From IMG/VR virus record IMGVR_UViG_3300047494_000127, positions 1 through 62,199 of that record: a stretch of 62,199 bases of DNA; one strand, 5' to 3'. This document shows positions 19,601 through 26,830 of this stretch, one piece after another. This DNA comes from a virus. Positions within the stretch are counted from its first letter, which is position 1. Every line of letters starts with the position of its first letter. A model generated the notes under the pieces. It saw nothing but the letters and a program-made list of their open reading frames with translations. It had not been told where the DNA came from and made no database searches. The position numbers were made by a program, and so were the translations under genes.

Positions 19601-22600
19601 GGAATTTGTAAGTGGCCTCGGTGAGCTTTTCCGGCCCGCGCAAGAGGATGCGTGCCGCTTCAGCGGCCTGCCCAAACTCTCCCAGCTCGTTCCACGTAGA
19701 ACCGTAAACATCCGCCGCACGCTTCATGAGGTCCTCGTCTTCGTGCAACCGGAGTAGCCGGGCCATGTTTTCCGGGCTCTCCTTCGCGTATTGGATCGTG
19801 GCCACGTGGGCGACTTCCTCGGCGACGATGTTCTTCACGAATGCCAATGCCTTTGCGTTCTCCTCGCCCTTCGGTGCGCGCTCCCGCACTGCGGCAATGG
19901 ACTCGGCAAACTTCTCCGGGTTGATTTCGATGCGCCCGGTTTCGAGGTCGGTCGAAATGCCAGCGTTGTCGAGTTCGCCCTCCGCGTCCCTGGCCTTGGT
20001 CACAAATTCCAGTGGGTGCCCCAATGCCTTCAGTTCGTCCTCGTGGAGCTTCAGCGCGGCGTTTGCCAGCTTGAGCGCATGGGCCGCTTCGGGCGAGTGG
20101 GTCTCTTCGGCCTTCGCGGGTGCAGTGGGTTTTACCGCCGGTTCCGCGGGCAATCCGGGGATTTCGGGCACGGGTGCTTTCTCCCCCTTGGGCGGCGTCA
20201 GCTCCGCTTTGCCCTCGATCGGCACGAACCGGCCTTTCTGCATCTTGCCCGGCGTGATCTTGGAATATGGGCCACCACCCTTGAGGATGTTGCCCCCGCG
20301 CACGTCAACGATGGACGCGTGCGCAACTTGCCCTTTGGTGTTGATGGCCTCGACGTGACTCGCGCCTTTCGGCAAAGCGAGCTTCACCGCATCGTCTTCG
20401 TGGAGCGCGGTTGCGAGAGTGCGCGGCTTGGCTGGTTGGGTAGAGGATTCAGACTTGTTTGGCGTTTCGGGCGTGCTAGGCTTGTTTGTCGGCGCGGGGA
20501 ACGCTTCGGGCGTTTGAGTCGGGGACGGGCGCAAGCCCGGTGCATCGGACGCCCCGCCCGGCTTCTTATCAGAAGAAGGTTTCGCCGCCTCTCCCGTGGC
20601 GACCCGCGCCTCATCTGCTGGAGTCCTTTCTTTCTCCGCACTTGGCGCGGGCGGCTGGCCTTGTGCCGGGGATTCGACCGGCGGCGAAGTCTTGGGCGGC
20701 GTCGCTTTCAAGTCGCGCGCCTGCTTCTCCAATTCCTGGGTGCGCGTTTCCTGGCTGGCCACTTCTGGCGTGGCTGTCGGCGGGGTGCCCTCGGCGGGGA
20801 GTTGATCGGCCACGGGCACAGGCGAAGGTCCGCCCCCGGTTTCGCCCGTGCCCATCACGGCCTGAAGCTCTTTGATGCGCCCCTCGATCAACGGGCGCTT
20901 GGTGGTGTCGTCCGCCGGCAGGGCGGCTAATTCTTTCTGACGGGCCGCAAGTTCAATTCGAGGGGTTGAAGAAGGGGATGCGGTCGTGGCAGTCTGCCCC
21001 GATGCGACCGTATCGGCCTGATTTTCCGGGGAAAGCAGTTGGGGGGATTCTGCTTTTGCTCCTTGCTGCGCTGTGGGAATGGCTGGCGTCCCGCTTTGGC
21101 TGGCCGTCGCTGCTTCGGTAGGGGTTCCCAAGGGTGCGCTTTGAGGTTGACCCTGCTGCGTGCTTGGGGTAGGAATCGGATATGAATTGGATTCACTCGA
21201 TCCTGTTGGGTTATCGCGAGATGCGGGAGCGGAACTTCCAGAAGAAGTTTGAGCAGGAGGTTGAGCGGCGGAAGAAGGTCCGGGAGTTTTGGGATTCGCC
21301 GTTTGGTCAGACAGTTGGGCAGGCTGCGGAGCGGGTTGCGAAGGAGCCTCATTCGACTCAGGCGAAATCTTAACGGCGGTAACTCCGTAGGGCTTCCCGC
21401 CCATCGTTGCCTGCTCACCAGTCGAGCGGCGAAGCGCGTTCTCCACGTCCTCGTTTGATGGATTTTGTGGAATATTGCCGGAGGCGCGTTGTTTGATGAG
21501 TTCCGATTTAAAGGCGTTTGCGGTTTCGATTTCATCCTTCGTCATCGGAACGCCCATACGTTCCTTCACAACAGCGCTCGCGATGTCATTTGGGGAAAGC
21601 TTACCGATTTCAATCCCGTGGCCGGCCACGAACGCCCCGACAAGCGCCGCCTGCGCAGCGCCCGGCAAGGTCTGCCCCTCGTCACTCAGCCCGAGCGCAT
21701 GCGCACCCTGTTTGATGATCGTGTCGATGGCGACATTTGCGGCTGCCGCGCCGCCGACTTTGGCCGCGATGGCCTTGGCGATCGTGCCAGTGCTTGCCCC
21801 GCTGGCCGCACGAATCGCGGCGTCACCGGCAAGGTTCGCTACCGTCATCGGAACGCCCGACCCGAAGGCGATCAAATTGCCTGCGGCGTCGTAGTAGGGA
21901 TGCGCGTCGGCGGCATCGGTGAAGCTTTTGATGGTGTCGCTGTATTCGCCGAGTTTGCGCAAAGTCTTGTCGGCTCCGAACGATGCAAGCCCGCCAGTGA
22001 TGAGGCCACCGATGGCCGCGCCCGCGGGGACAGTGGCCCAATCCAGCGGACCGCCAAAAGCACCGATGGCCGCACCGGCTTCCGCGCCTGGTCCAGCCCC
22101 GGCAAGAAATGCCGCGCCCTTGCCTGCACCATACCCAAGGGCTTTGAGCTTCGATGCGACGGAATCGTTTGCCAGAAGCTTCTGCTGCGCCGCAATGGCG
22201 TCCTGTGCGGCCTGCGCCTTGGGTAGCAAGGTGGTGAGCTTGTCTTGGTCAATTGCACCGTCCTTGAACGCGGCAAGGAGACCGTCCTGAAGTCGGTTTG
22301 GGTCGAACGCAATACCGCCCGCGGGGTCAACGCGGTAGGGTGCTTCTGTCGGGGCGAACGGAGTTGCCGCTGCCGTCTGGCTCTGGCCACCGTCAAGAGC
22401 CGTCGCTGGCGCGGCGGGTTGCTGTGGCGCGTTTGCGGCCGTAATCCGATTCTGCGCCGCCGTGGCCCGCTGCTGCGCGTCCACCATGGCGTCAATCGCG
22501 GCGTGCCCTTGGGCCTTTGCGGCGTCAATGTTGGCGCGATACTGCTGCGCCGCCGGGGTGAGGTCATCATTGAAAAGCCCCGCCTTCGCGTTGGCCTGCG

Positions 22601-23213
22601 GCTGGTTGTAGTAGGATTGAAACCGGCTATCGAGCGCTGCGTGCGCGGTGGCAGCGTCCCCGGAAGCGAGAGCGTTTTCGAGGGTCGGGCTTCGGCCTTG
22701 GTCGCGATCGAGGATGCTGGCAATCTGCCCAAACTGCCGTTGCGCATTTTGATAGTCCGCATTGGCCGTGACGGCTGCGTGCTGGTCGAGTGTGAGCTTG
22801 TCGCCCTGCTGCTGTGCGGCCTGGGCAACGGCGGCGTCGCGCTGCTGTTGGAGATCATTCGCCGTGCCGGTTGTGGCCGGCTGGGGAGGCGCGCCGAGCG
22901 TAATTCGCGGCGTGGGGTTGGCGGCTCCGAGCGAATCCCACGTGGAGCTGCTGCCCTTGGTTTGCGGAATCGTGGGCAAACCGGGTAATGCGGGCACACC
23001 TTGCGCGGCAAACTCCGCCCCGCTCATCTTCTGCTGCGCCTGGTCTTGCTGATCCGTGTTGAGCTGCTGGCGCTGGACGGCGATCGAGTCGGCGATTTGC
23101 CGGGCATCAGTCTGCTTCGGGTCCTCCTGCGGCGCGGGAGGAGTGGGCTGAACGGGATCGGGAGCAGGCGCACCCCAATCCAAGGTTGTGGCGCTGTCGA
23201 GGGCGGAAGGCAT
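10689..23213 (-). CDS. Giant polyvalent virion protein (kinase-helicase-methyltransferase)
   Basis: A 4174-residue protein, one fifth of the genome. In order: Gln/Ala-rich N-terminus; a Gly/Ala-rich hydrophobic stretch at about 360-540; Pro/Thr/Ser-rich linker to about 1000; a helical region with E-E-V-A-H near 1130 (HExxH-like, first His replaced); a zeta-toxin-like kinase with G-G-P-G-S-G-K-S-T near 1345; an SF2 helicase with G-T-G-T-G-K-T near 2120, D-E-A-H near 2208 and Q-C-E-G-R-P-Y-R near 2606; an adenine methyltransferase with E-P-S-A-G-H-G near 2750 and N-P-P-F near 2805; and a helical C-terminal third with one hydrophobic helix near 3870. The helicase-methyltransferase pair resembles the P1 DarB antirestriction protein. 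It is probably packed in the head and injected to protect incoming DNA. Leader copy C lies next to the ATG. Confidence 0.88.
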   Translation of the reverse strand: MPSALDSATTLDWGAPAPDPVQPTPPAPQEDPKQTDARQIADSIAVQRQQLNTDQQDQAQQKMSGAEFAAQGVPALPGLPTIPQTKGSSSTWDSLGAANPTPRITLGAPPQPATTGTANDLQQQRDAAVAQAAQQQGDKLTLDQHAAVTANADYQNAQRQFGQIASILDRDQGRSPTLENALASGDAATAHAALDSRFQSYYNQPQANAKAGLFNDDLTPAAQQYRANIDAAKAQGHAAIDAMVDAQQRATAAQNRITAANAPQQPAAPATALDGGQSQTAAATPFAPTEAPYRVDPAGGIAFDPNRLQDGLLAAFKDGAIDQDKLTTLLPKAQAAQDAIAAQQKLLANDSVASKLKALGYGAGKGAAFLAGAGPGAEAGAAIGAFGGPLDWATVPAGAAIGGLITGGLASFGADKTLRKLGEYSDTIKSFTDAADAHPYYDAAGNLIAFGSGVPMTVANLAGDAAIRAASGASTGTIAKAIAAKVGGAAAANVAIDTIIKQGAHALGLSDEGQTLPGAAQAALVGAFVAGHGIEIGKLSPNDIASAVVKERMGVPMTKDEIETANAFKSELIKQRASGNIPQNPSNEDVENALRRSTGEQATMGGKPYGVTAVKISPESNEAPSQPAPQPAQLSDQTANPKTPGPSSAAQPPAQTSSGSSAPASRDNPTGSSESNSYPIPTPSTQQGQPQSAPLGTPTEAATASQSGTPAIPTAQQGAKAESPQLLSPENQADTVASGQTATTASPSSTPRIELAARQKELAALPADDTTKRPLIEGRIKELQAVMGTGETGGGPSPVPVADQLPAEGTPPTATPEVASQETRTQELEKQARDLKATPPKTSPPVESPAQGQPPAPSAEKERTPADEARVATGEAAKPSSDKKPGGASDAPGLRPSPTQTPEAFPAPTNKPSTPETPNKSESSTQPAKPRTLATALHEDDAVKLALPKGASHVEAINTKGQVAHASIVDVRGGNILKGGGPYSKITPGKMQKGRFVPIEGKAELTPPKGEKAPVPEIPGLPAEPAVKPTAPAKAEETHSPEAAHALKLANAALKLHEDELKALGHPLEFVTKARDAEGELDNAGISTDLETGRIEINPEKFAESIAAVRERAPKGEENAKALAFVKNIVAEEVAHVATIQYAKESPENMARLLRLHEDEDLMKRAADVYGSTWNELGEFGQAAEAARILLRGPEKLTEATYKFLADFLNWLKEKLTNLSKDTRELIAGIEEKLGKYRANEEQEKASAKVVEAQQRKYDADLTNPAKVVEMARRPDGLVVLNADDLVGGSPAMKQAKAITDPNRSFQQGQKVYDELKPAADRARQAAFDYLLKQPAKGDVVFTIGGPGSGKSTFINKVKDADFVLDAVHAQPGLLGDRIQQALDSGRQVRAIFILRDPGEAMRGNLQRALVEKRMATAEGLAQSHAGARREFAAVAERFAGNPNVDIVSVESGSLKEAPVPPLSVDEARQKAHSVVDAITNGTDANWKHGALPAAVRERALDVEGADRGDAGARASGTGERDGGSGAPGRPAPRDNSGALKSAAKADTIRQFKKTFDGLFGASPKALHGANPEPIEQRGFPVEKKDEANKLVHLMIRDGINTPEKMAQFLDEMSGGKARPFSKALWRMLGSVDTDLPDGPSDWAPIYASLTPEEKSPAPRAFKFTGPRDEHFASNPLIQEIANQGGLASKSTVQKRWSPEKWRASKGEWDDAPALAHPTHNQIYKPNGLMPNEMASALVEAHLLPPGSSETEMWKAIGDISKSSNRLRQQDTAQRQQQATAAKQEEAFDQDARQPHAGTELIPADSLKVGDVVEVNGEKMKVIDIDPDTFDATLEDHSKYGIQQVKEGEILYGQLDAAPEEENHFPGDEKPQANPLALEKPESVEEQRTRMEAAQKKRDEAKAKADMIEKAKAPLKGDAGDMTADMFGGGETPLFNERRGVVSSQHDEPTGSRVEPDREDATLSESGGKGGLSTESGATDRDGASVEGGRGESGNAGDSGPLSADVPSAPHGGDSDQSIREPASEHAQRPAGSERPGGSGGPDATGVEADRPAEGDADSSLVVPSDVGTLEGSGGAGEGSVTTPSGYHPALSPEQAGDVAFIERRLNDAKKPGVLLTNGTGTGKTFSGLGAVHRMLEKGEKHVLVVVPFDKIANDWLAAARGYFGVKDSVQLQSITDAGEGNRIVVTTYANFGQNNALAKRPWGAVVADEAHYLSQAKDGDGTNALDAFRALTWHPNGIYKRAEMELPEVSAKLKKLSRLKDPSLATRGVIDGLRGQIRERERELKARASAMGEAGRPKAILLSATPFAYHKSLDYAEGYLFDHGPEPQNRGYNTPSARDRFFIENFGYRMRNNKLTQPENATATGILERRFAEKLMKDGAMSGRALDVPHDYSRDFVLTENSIGNKVDEVMKALDTNPRLSPLKKFIGIGDYLQRRYLLEAIKAEEAVDRIQQHLDMGRKVVVFHDYKKGGSDNPLRPIGMDENAVASYMDKTGKYQSVRLGDAYDELRSAVPDYDQFLSALDGLQSPLATLQKAFPEIGIFNGDVPAAKRRAVVDQFNTSGGKMNVILVQRASGKEGISLHDRDGKHQRALIDLGIPGRPTDAIQCEGRPYRFGVKSNAVFEYLTTGTNFERWTFAQTIAQRASTAENLAMGERARSLLQSFANGYNDATAMAPSQTQGTGGKALDRAREHGDPYDNAVALYYTNQKKTSRNKSSEGVDYFATPEPLAYKMVEWAGIRPGEKVLEPSAGHGAIARFFPDSTNRHAVEPSNELAGRLALNATDTEIHQQRFEDYNTINKFDAVVMNPPFGTAGKTAMEHVAKAAQHLRDGGRLVALIPMGSSMESRFNAWMDSDAAKGFSQRAEIKLPTSTFERAGTGAATRVVVLDKDSANTPGETVSRDLTDAADIKELFSRLKHLSVPDRPEKATPATETPLAPEQVKQGFASVRQAVETPKPQAALSTVPTPTRDNDFSPADFKHTKTGAPIYVAKIMRRLNSTEYAAANAKAKALDGNYSSFRGAGAIPGFHFRTAEARDSFIGTPIQKPPQQLGGANPADAKRLRALNLIASKRELRPAEEQERQRLSGANPNNELNRDRELLDSTTRMSEINALAKKYGVSQEEISRGWNEMGSGWLMAKVRAAMEKTATDRAAEKVESRSSQPVEEKGSKLEAEARKYGVPESTIEEGRMWGDDWLRERIAAARRNPSATSPSAHAHNPIYSTEAGYVFRDMNDRRTTGPGKVEMEPKLREVAARLEQETQHPWVTISDLMEGAGLPPTATGFAKGKGILMGLHREGKVQLGALDWSLAKPRERAWGVTRGGEAYLAVRFNPGKDDLGDAGNNLRLHGASPMRAAYDAAADAIEGAKDELKLRGTKEKVAYKTDAVSNRANYHGQQAGNSIKLDLPDAADRAAMPFVIEAGGDPKKLVQFKAQIAASNDPKLAKKFEPVIDRAIAEFSKLNAARANHDQLMKDSMAELKAHNIDVGEVENYVTRKLEAPDAVKEALPNPLFSMGSGKGSNPRYFAKGRSFETLADAIEAGYPPISTDLADLDAHRIEAGKRLVFQKEMFDELRNTPAPTDGKPIIGKFQQRKLANGDTEQTTPRGYSVVNAAGTPLVIHDDLASTFRNLFGESAVRQTLVGRAGLKAAAFVKHASLAVDTFHIGRMLFKMAAAGGGRPVMKRNSHLAWNIHKGRALLEYSDADLGRAEAMHDITKEEAAYARANRPKIERLMQYGMNVGKVSDNLLEQAKLHLPIVSKLNDWIFTKLSRSAMLQSSLGNLERNLKNPAYTEEQAYRQTAKEMNELFGNLQSQGIFKSKTLQDIARLVFLAPNWAESQFRNEARAYGQGAKAAFNAARGKGFRLGNAARIFAAGLVGLLAVNQILNFMTRRQSTFQNKEDGHKLDAWIPGGKLGYWFDPLEIAGEYSFAAMKYLAQHENPVDVASHIVSNKLSPLARASKEELTGRDYSGRHFLNNTDRARSAISEVLPVPLVTGAVLERDPRQPLGFRYSRQPGSIEKQLLQSVGMKVANAQSARSEMFAIAQPFRADRSSGDTAGEYTELRRALDNDDMAAAKSEIQWLQNRGKSMAAISHAVGIRSNGTVAPEMFAGNADREAEMLATLTPHQKEVYAQAQQDHADNAAKFLKLIGGVPPQPAKQPRRAPALAAMGGSAFSRL

Positions 23214-23220
23214 TTCCCGC

Positions 23221-23253
23221 CTCGCGTTTGGGAGTCGGAGCCCAATGGCAAGA
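23221..23253 (-). promoter_or_regulatory. Leader element copy C (giant gene)
   Basis: Minus-strand TCTTGCCATT then GACTCCCAAACGC, ending just upstream of the ATG at 23213. Directly before it is a short hairpin, GCGGG-TATA-GCCCGC, matching a similar hairpin before copy E. Confidence 0.75.
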
Positions 23254-23284
23254 AGATTTGCGGGCTATACCCGCCGAAACAAGT

Positions 23285-23524
23285 CTAAGCGCCCATCGAG
23301 GCGTAGCCTTCCACCGGAGTCTTCTTGCCCTTTTTCGCCTTTTGCGTCACGCCGCCGGAAAGCTCGCCCCATACAACAAAGAAACTCCCCAGCAAAACCG
23401 GGACACCGAAAAGCATCGGTGTCTCATTGATCCAAGGAGCCACACAGGAAGCCCCGATGACACTCGCAATCACAGCCCGCTTCCAGAAGCGAGCGGGGCG
23501 GTCAAGGGTGAGTGCGCTTTTCAT
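23285..23524 (-). CDS. Membrane protein
   Basis: A 79-residue protein with two hydrophobic segments (about 17-31 and 37-53) and a basic C-terminus. Overlaps the gene before it by four bases (ATGA). It sits directly upstream of the giant gene's leader; role unknown. Confidence 0.6.
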   Translation of the reverse strand: MKSALTLDRPARFWKRAVIASVIGASCVAPWINETPMLFGVPVLLGSFFVVWGELSGGVTQKAKKGKKTPVEGYASMGA

Positions 23525-23763
23525 AATCTCTCTTGGAGGAGGCTGAGAATGTATTTTGCAGCGAAGATGAGGGCCACTGCAATTACCACGATACCGTCGA
23601 GCATCGCAAACTCCAGCCCCACGGCGGCTCCCGTCATCAACACAACCAGTAGGAAAATACCCACCACATGCTCAAACAGTTTTCTCATCTCGCGCCAGAG
23701 GCGCATTTGTGAGGGCAATCTGTCAATCCAAAAAGGGTTGCATCCACTTGGACCGCGGGACAT
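23521..23763 (-). CDS. Membrane protein
   Basis: Up to 80 residues; starts at 23763, 23706 or 23688 are all possible, and the C-terminal 50 residues hold two membrane helices. Paired with the next membrane protein; together they may anchor or deliver the giant protein, which is inference from position only. Confidence 0.5.
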   Translation of the reverse strand: MSRGPSGCNPFWIDRLPSQMRLWREMRKLFEHVVGIFLLVVLMTGAAVGLEFAMLDGIVVIAVALIFAAKYILSLLQERL

Positions 23764-23851
23764 CTTTCCAGCGTCCGACTAGAGACCGGACACGCATGTT
23801 CTACCGCTCGGAGTAATCAACCGGAGCGGGCGACCCACATAAGAAACTAAA
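23764..23851. other. Non-coding gap with a hairpin
   Basis: Between divergent genes. It holds a stem CCGCTC/GAGCGG around 23806-23829 and no convincing open frame. It is probably the 5' part of the structured plus-strand RNA described next. Confidence 0.4.
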
Positions 23852-23923
23852 GTCCGTCCGCGATAGCCCCCTGGTGATTCTTGGGGCGAAAAGGTCTCTA
23901 GCCTTCGCGGGCGGACTTTTTTT
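23852..23923 (+). ncRNA. Structured RNA ending in an intrinsic-terminator shape
   Basis: A 12-bp outer stem (23852-23863 with 23905-23916, one G-T pair) encloses an inner CCCC/GGGG hairpin and a second small loop, and is followed by seven T (23917-23923). On the plus strand this is an intrinsic terminator or a small RNA end. It lies eight bases before the ATG of the plus-strand gene at 23932, so it may be an attenuator of that gene or the 3' end of a short regulatory RNA. Confidence 0.55.
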
Positions 23924-23931
23924 CTGAACCA

Positions 23932-24159
23932 ATGAAAATAAACAAGGGCAGCCAACGGCTGTCCAAGAAATGGAGTCTCCAACTGAAGGGGAGACACAAC
24001 AAGCTGGTCATTGACCACGATCCGAAGCGCGGGACCCGGTATTTCCTTCAGCAAGGAAAGGAGAAACGGCCTTCGGAACTTTCGAGGCTCGGGGCCGCGA
24101 TCTGGTTTCTATCGGAGCGGGTTCCGATGGTCCTCCGGGAGGAAATCGGCATCATGTAA
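23932..24159 (+). CDS. Small basic protein, isolated on the plus strand
   Basis: A 75-residue protein with K/R-rich N-terminal half and an amphipathic C-terminal helix. It is the only plus-strand gene in the 30-kb minus-strand virion block, preceded by the structured RNA and followed by a strong terminator. This isolated layout is typical of a late-acquired gene (moron) or a regulator. No family recognised. Confidence 0.6.
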   Translation: MKINKGSQRLSKKWSLQLKGRHNKLVIDHDPKRGTRYFLQQGKEKRPSELSRLGAAIWFLSERVPMVLREEIGIM

Positions 24160-24163
24160 TACC

Positions 24164-24200
24164 AAGCGGCCCCCTCGGTATTTGCCGTGGGGGCCGCTTT
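24164..24200. terminator. Bidirectional intrinsic terminator
   Basis: Nine-base stem GCGGCCCCC/GGGGGCCGC with T residues after it on the plus strand and A residues before it. It separates the plus-strand gene ending at 24159 from the minus-strand gene ending at 24199 and can serve both. Confidence 0.8.
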
Positions 24201-25407
24201 AGAAGCCTAAGCCTGCGGAGGGTTGTTGAGCCGCGAGCGCTTTGCGCCGGGCTTCGTCGTCGTCATCGCCAGCCGGTGCAGCGCTCGCGCTGGTCGAGGT
24301 AGGCGCATTGGTCGTCGTGGGCGAGGTTGCCGGGATATTGTTCGTGGCGTTGTCCAAAGCTGCGGGTTTGGCCGGCGGCTGACCCGTGGGCGCGGTCGGG
24401 CCGGGAGCCGGGGCTGCCGATGGTGTGGGCGCGTTGGCCGTGTTGGCGTTCTTGTCGCCAAACCAGCTTTGCACGCTCGAATAGGCGTCTTTCGCGGCGC
24501 GAATCGGGTTCACAAGTTCCGCGAGATAGTTACTCCCGGCGTTGGTGACATTGTTCGCGACATTATTGGCCACGTCCGGCCTGAGCCCGACCGCCTGACC
24601 GGCGGCGGCGATCCCGCTCTTGACCACGCTTCCCGCGCTGGGGGCATTCTGCGCCGCGATGAGCGCGCGGCCCGGAAGTGATTCCGGCGTGAACGGCCCG
24701 GCCTGTGCCTGATCGGAGCGAATCTTATCCGTGGCCCGCTGGGAAACGATGGCATCCGTCGAGCCAGGGGCCGCGAGATCGTGCCGTCCGGCCACGGCGG
24801 GAGTGCCGATGGTCCCCGCCTTCTGCTGAACGATCGGGTCGAGGAATGAGGAAGCGTTCTCATGCGCCGCCTGCTCGCCATACTGTTGGGCGTATTTGGT
24901 GAAAGCTTGGTTCTCCGGGGTGCCCGCCTTGAACACTTCCGGGTAGGCGGAGTAGAGCCGCTGGCGCGAGGTTGCTTGGTCGTAGGGCTCCACGCCCAAG
25001 TCCGGGATGCCGTTCTTCTCGTTGAATGCGGCATTCGTCGCGGCGGTTTCCGCCGGGAGATCAACGTGCCCGCTGCCGTATTGGCTCGGCACATTGACGC
25101 CAGGGCGCACGACCGTAGGCGTCACGTGCGCCGCGCGATCAAGAGCGGCTTGGATGGCCGGAGAATTGACATCGAGGGGTTTGCCGCCCGTGGGGCGAAT
25201 CCCGTCCGTGCGGGCAGGGGGATTGGTGACATAGGCCCCGTTGGACGGTGCGCCAGTGCCAAAAGCCTTATCAAAAGCGCTCCAGTCGTGCCCGGCGTTC
25301 GGGGTGACGTTCGGGACGTTGCTGGCGTGTGTCCGGCGGTCCATCTGGACTTGGCCGGGAGAATTCGGATTCGGATAGCGCAGCGTGGGAAGCCGATAGT
25401 TGCTCAT
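24199..25407 (-). CDS. Internal virion or ejection protein candidate
   Basis: A 402-residue protein rich in A, P, T, N and Q, largely unstructured at both ends, with helical parts in the middle (A-A-F-N-E-K-N-G, Y-S-A-Y-P-E-V-F). The C-terminal 70 residues are a Pro/Thr/Ala tail with D-D-D-D. Such composition and the position next to the giant protein fit an ejected internal protein. It is led by leader copy D. Confidence 0.6.
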   Translation of the reverse strand: MSNYRLPTLRYPNPNSPGQVQMDRRTHASNVPNVTPNAGHDWSAFDKAFGTGAPSNGAYVTNPPARTDGIRPTGGKPLDVNSPAIQAALDRAAHVTPTVVRPGVNVPSQYGSGHVDLPAETAATNAAFNEKNGIPDLGVEPYDQATSRQRLYSAYPEVFKAGTPENQAFTKYAQQYGEQAAHENASSFLDPIVQQKAGTIGTPAVAGRHDLAAPGSTDAIVSQRATDKIRSDQAQAGPFTPESLPGRALIAAQNAPSAGSVVKSGIAAAGQAVGLRPDVANNVANNVTNAGSNYLAELVNPIRAAKDAYSSVQSWFGDKNANTANAPTPSAAPAPGPTAPTGQPPAKPAALDNATNNIPATSPTTTNAPTSTSASAAPAGDDDDEARRKALAAQQPSAGLGF

Positions 25408-25412
25408 GGCCC

Positions 25413-25447
25413 GCGTGCGTTTGGGAGTCGCACGCGAATGGCAAGAC
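25413..25447 (-). promoter_or_regulatory. Leader element copy D
   Basis: Minus-strand TCTTGCCATT then GCGTGCGACTCCCAAACGCACGC, in which GCGTGCG and CGCACGC are perfect inverted arms around the conserved ACTCCCAAA. It ends about five bases before the ATG at 25407 and begins just after the stop of the previous gene. Confidence 0.8.
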
Positions 25448-25452
25448 CGAAT

Positions 25453-26127
25453 TTAGGTCCACTGCGTTCCAGTAAACGTGGCGTCACAGGAGCCGGGTCC
25501 GCCATTGTCGGCGGTCGGGCCGTAGATGGGCATTTGCGCAATGTTTGCCAGGCTCCCCGCGAAAGTCAGCATCCCCGCTTGGACCAAGGTGCCATTAGTC
25601 AGGCAGGTGTAGTTAAACATGCCGTCGTAGCCAGAGAAACCAAATGGCACGTAAAAATTCGGGCTATAGTAATAAATAAATGATAAATAATCAAGAGAAA
25701 GCCCGAACGTAAATTCATTCCCGGAGGTGGACACCTCAGGGTTAGGCCATTGCTGTCCGTCTCCTATGCCATCTTGGATGGGCGGGTTTAGCAAAAACCG
25801 AAGAGGATCGTAGTCGGGGCCGTCCCCCGTTTTCCAGTCAACATAGCCCGAAAAGCTCCCGCCTGCTGCGGTCACATCCAACTGCCATTTTTGGGAGTTC
25901 CACATCAAGTCCACGAGCGGGCTCACGCTCTTGGCTTTGATGTAGACGCTTGCGGCAGGAACCGTTTCCGGGTCGTTCGTGAAGACATAGGCCAAGCTGC
26001 CACCGTTGCCGATTCCAAAGGTGCGCCGAATCCCGGTAACCGGGTTGGAGTAGAAACTGAGGTTCTCCCACGGAATAACCTGACCATAGTTAGGATCGCA
26101 GTAGAGCCCGGAAGCAAACGCCCTCAT
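25453..26127 (-). CDS. Virion protein, tail or adaptor candidate
   Basis: A 224-residue beta-rich protein with many aromatic residues (F-I-Y-Y-Y-S-P-N-F-Y) and few charges, as in tail or fibre-attachment proteins. The DNA is visibly less GC-rich than the neighbours. No family recognised; four-base overlap with the gene before. Confidence 0.55.
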   Translation of the reverse strand: MRAFASGLYCDPNYGQVIPWENLSFYSNPVTGIRRTFGIGNGGSLAYVFTNDPETVPAASVYIKAKSVSPLVDLMWNSQKWQLDVTAAGGSFSGYVDWKTGDGPDYDPLRFLLNPPIQDGIGDGQQWPNPEVSTSGNEFTFGLSLDYLSFIYYYSPNFYVPFGFSGYDGMFNYTCLTNGTLVQAGMLTFAGSLANIAQMPIYGPTADNGGPGSCDATFTGTQWT

Positions 26128-26828
26128 AAGAAAACAAAACCGCCCACTACGGTTTGATTCGAGTTGGAGGAATCATTCATGTTCGCCGCGGTGGCCAGGA
26201 GGAAGATGGCGTTGTAACGCATCTGCGTCACCGTCACTAGGCCCGCGATGGTTTCCGCCTTGGCCAGCGGGACGCGGATTTTCGTCTGGGTGTTGATCGT
26301 CGTGGACCCGGACGAGTCTTGATCATACTCCAGCACGCCGCCGCCGGGTAAGGTCGTGCCTCCGGCAGCTTTGATCGTGGCCGAGTTCACTGTGGGGAAG
26401 GTGCCAAACGCGATTTCCAGAAAGAGGTAATCGCCGCTCGCGTTCATTGCGATGTCTGTGTTGAGTTGCGAGAGGGTGACACTCGTGGAGAGGTCAAAAT
26501 CAGAATAGAAGAGCCCCGTCTTGATTTTCCATTTCCAAGAGCCCGATACCTGATGATAGATCGGGGTCCAGAGCAAAGGGTTGCCCGTGTCCCCTTGGAG
26601 GGGAGGAAGATCGTGGCGAATTGGCCGGTTATTGCGGATAGCCCAATTGCCGCCGCGCCCGAAGGTAGACATTTCCTTGTCGCCCTGAAATCGCATCCCG
26701 GCCATGCGGGTGCTGATCGCCTCGTTCACGAGCTGCTCAATATCCGCCCGGCCTAATCCGCCAGTTTGCAACCCGCCAGTTTTGATTCCATCAACGTCGA
26801 GTCCGCCTGTATCGAGTGCGCCCGCCAT
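26124..26828 (-). CDS. Virion protein with Gly/Asp repeats at the N-terminus
   Basis: A 234-residue protein. Residues 1-30 repeat the pattern T-G-G-L, giving a flexible N-terminal segment that may anchor the protein in the particle. The remainder is beta-rich (L-E-I-A-F-G-T-F, V-P-L-A-K-A-E-T) and resembles phage structural proteins of unknown fold. Confidence 0.55.
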   Translation of the reverse strand: MAGALDTGGLDVDGIKTGGLQTGGLGRADIEQLVNEAISTRMAGMRFQGDKEMSTFGRGGNWAIRNNRPIRHDLPPLQGDTGNPLLWTPIYHQVSGSWKWKIKTGLFYSDFDLSTSVTLSQLNTDIAMNASGDYLFLEIAFGTFPTVNSATIKAAGGTTLPGGGVLEYDQDSSGSTTINTQTKIRVPLAKAETIAGLVTVTQMRYNAIFLLATAANMNDSSNSNQTVVGGFVFL

Positions 26829-26830
26829 AC

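Noticed and set aside
10689-23213. N4-type virion RNA polymerase
   Set aside because: Size is similar but no RNA polymerase motifs were seen; helicase and methyltransferase motifs are clear instead.
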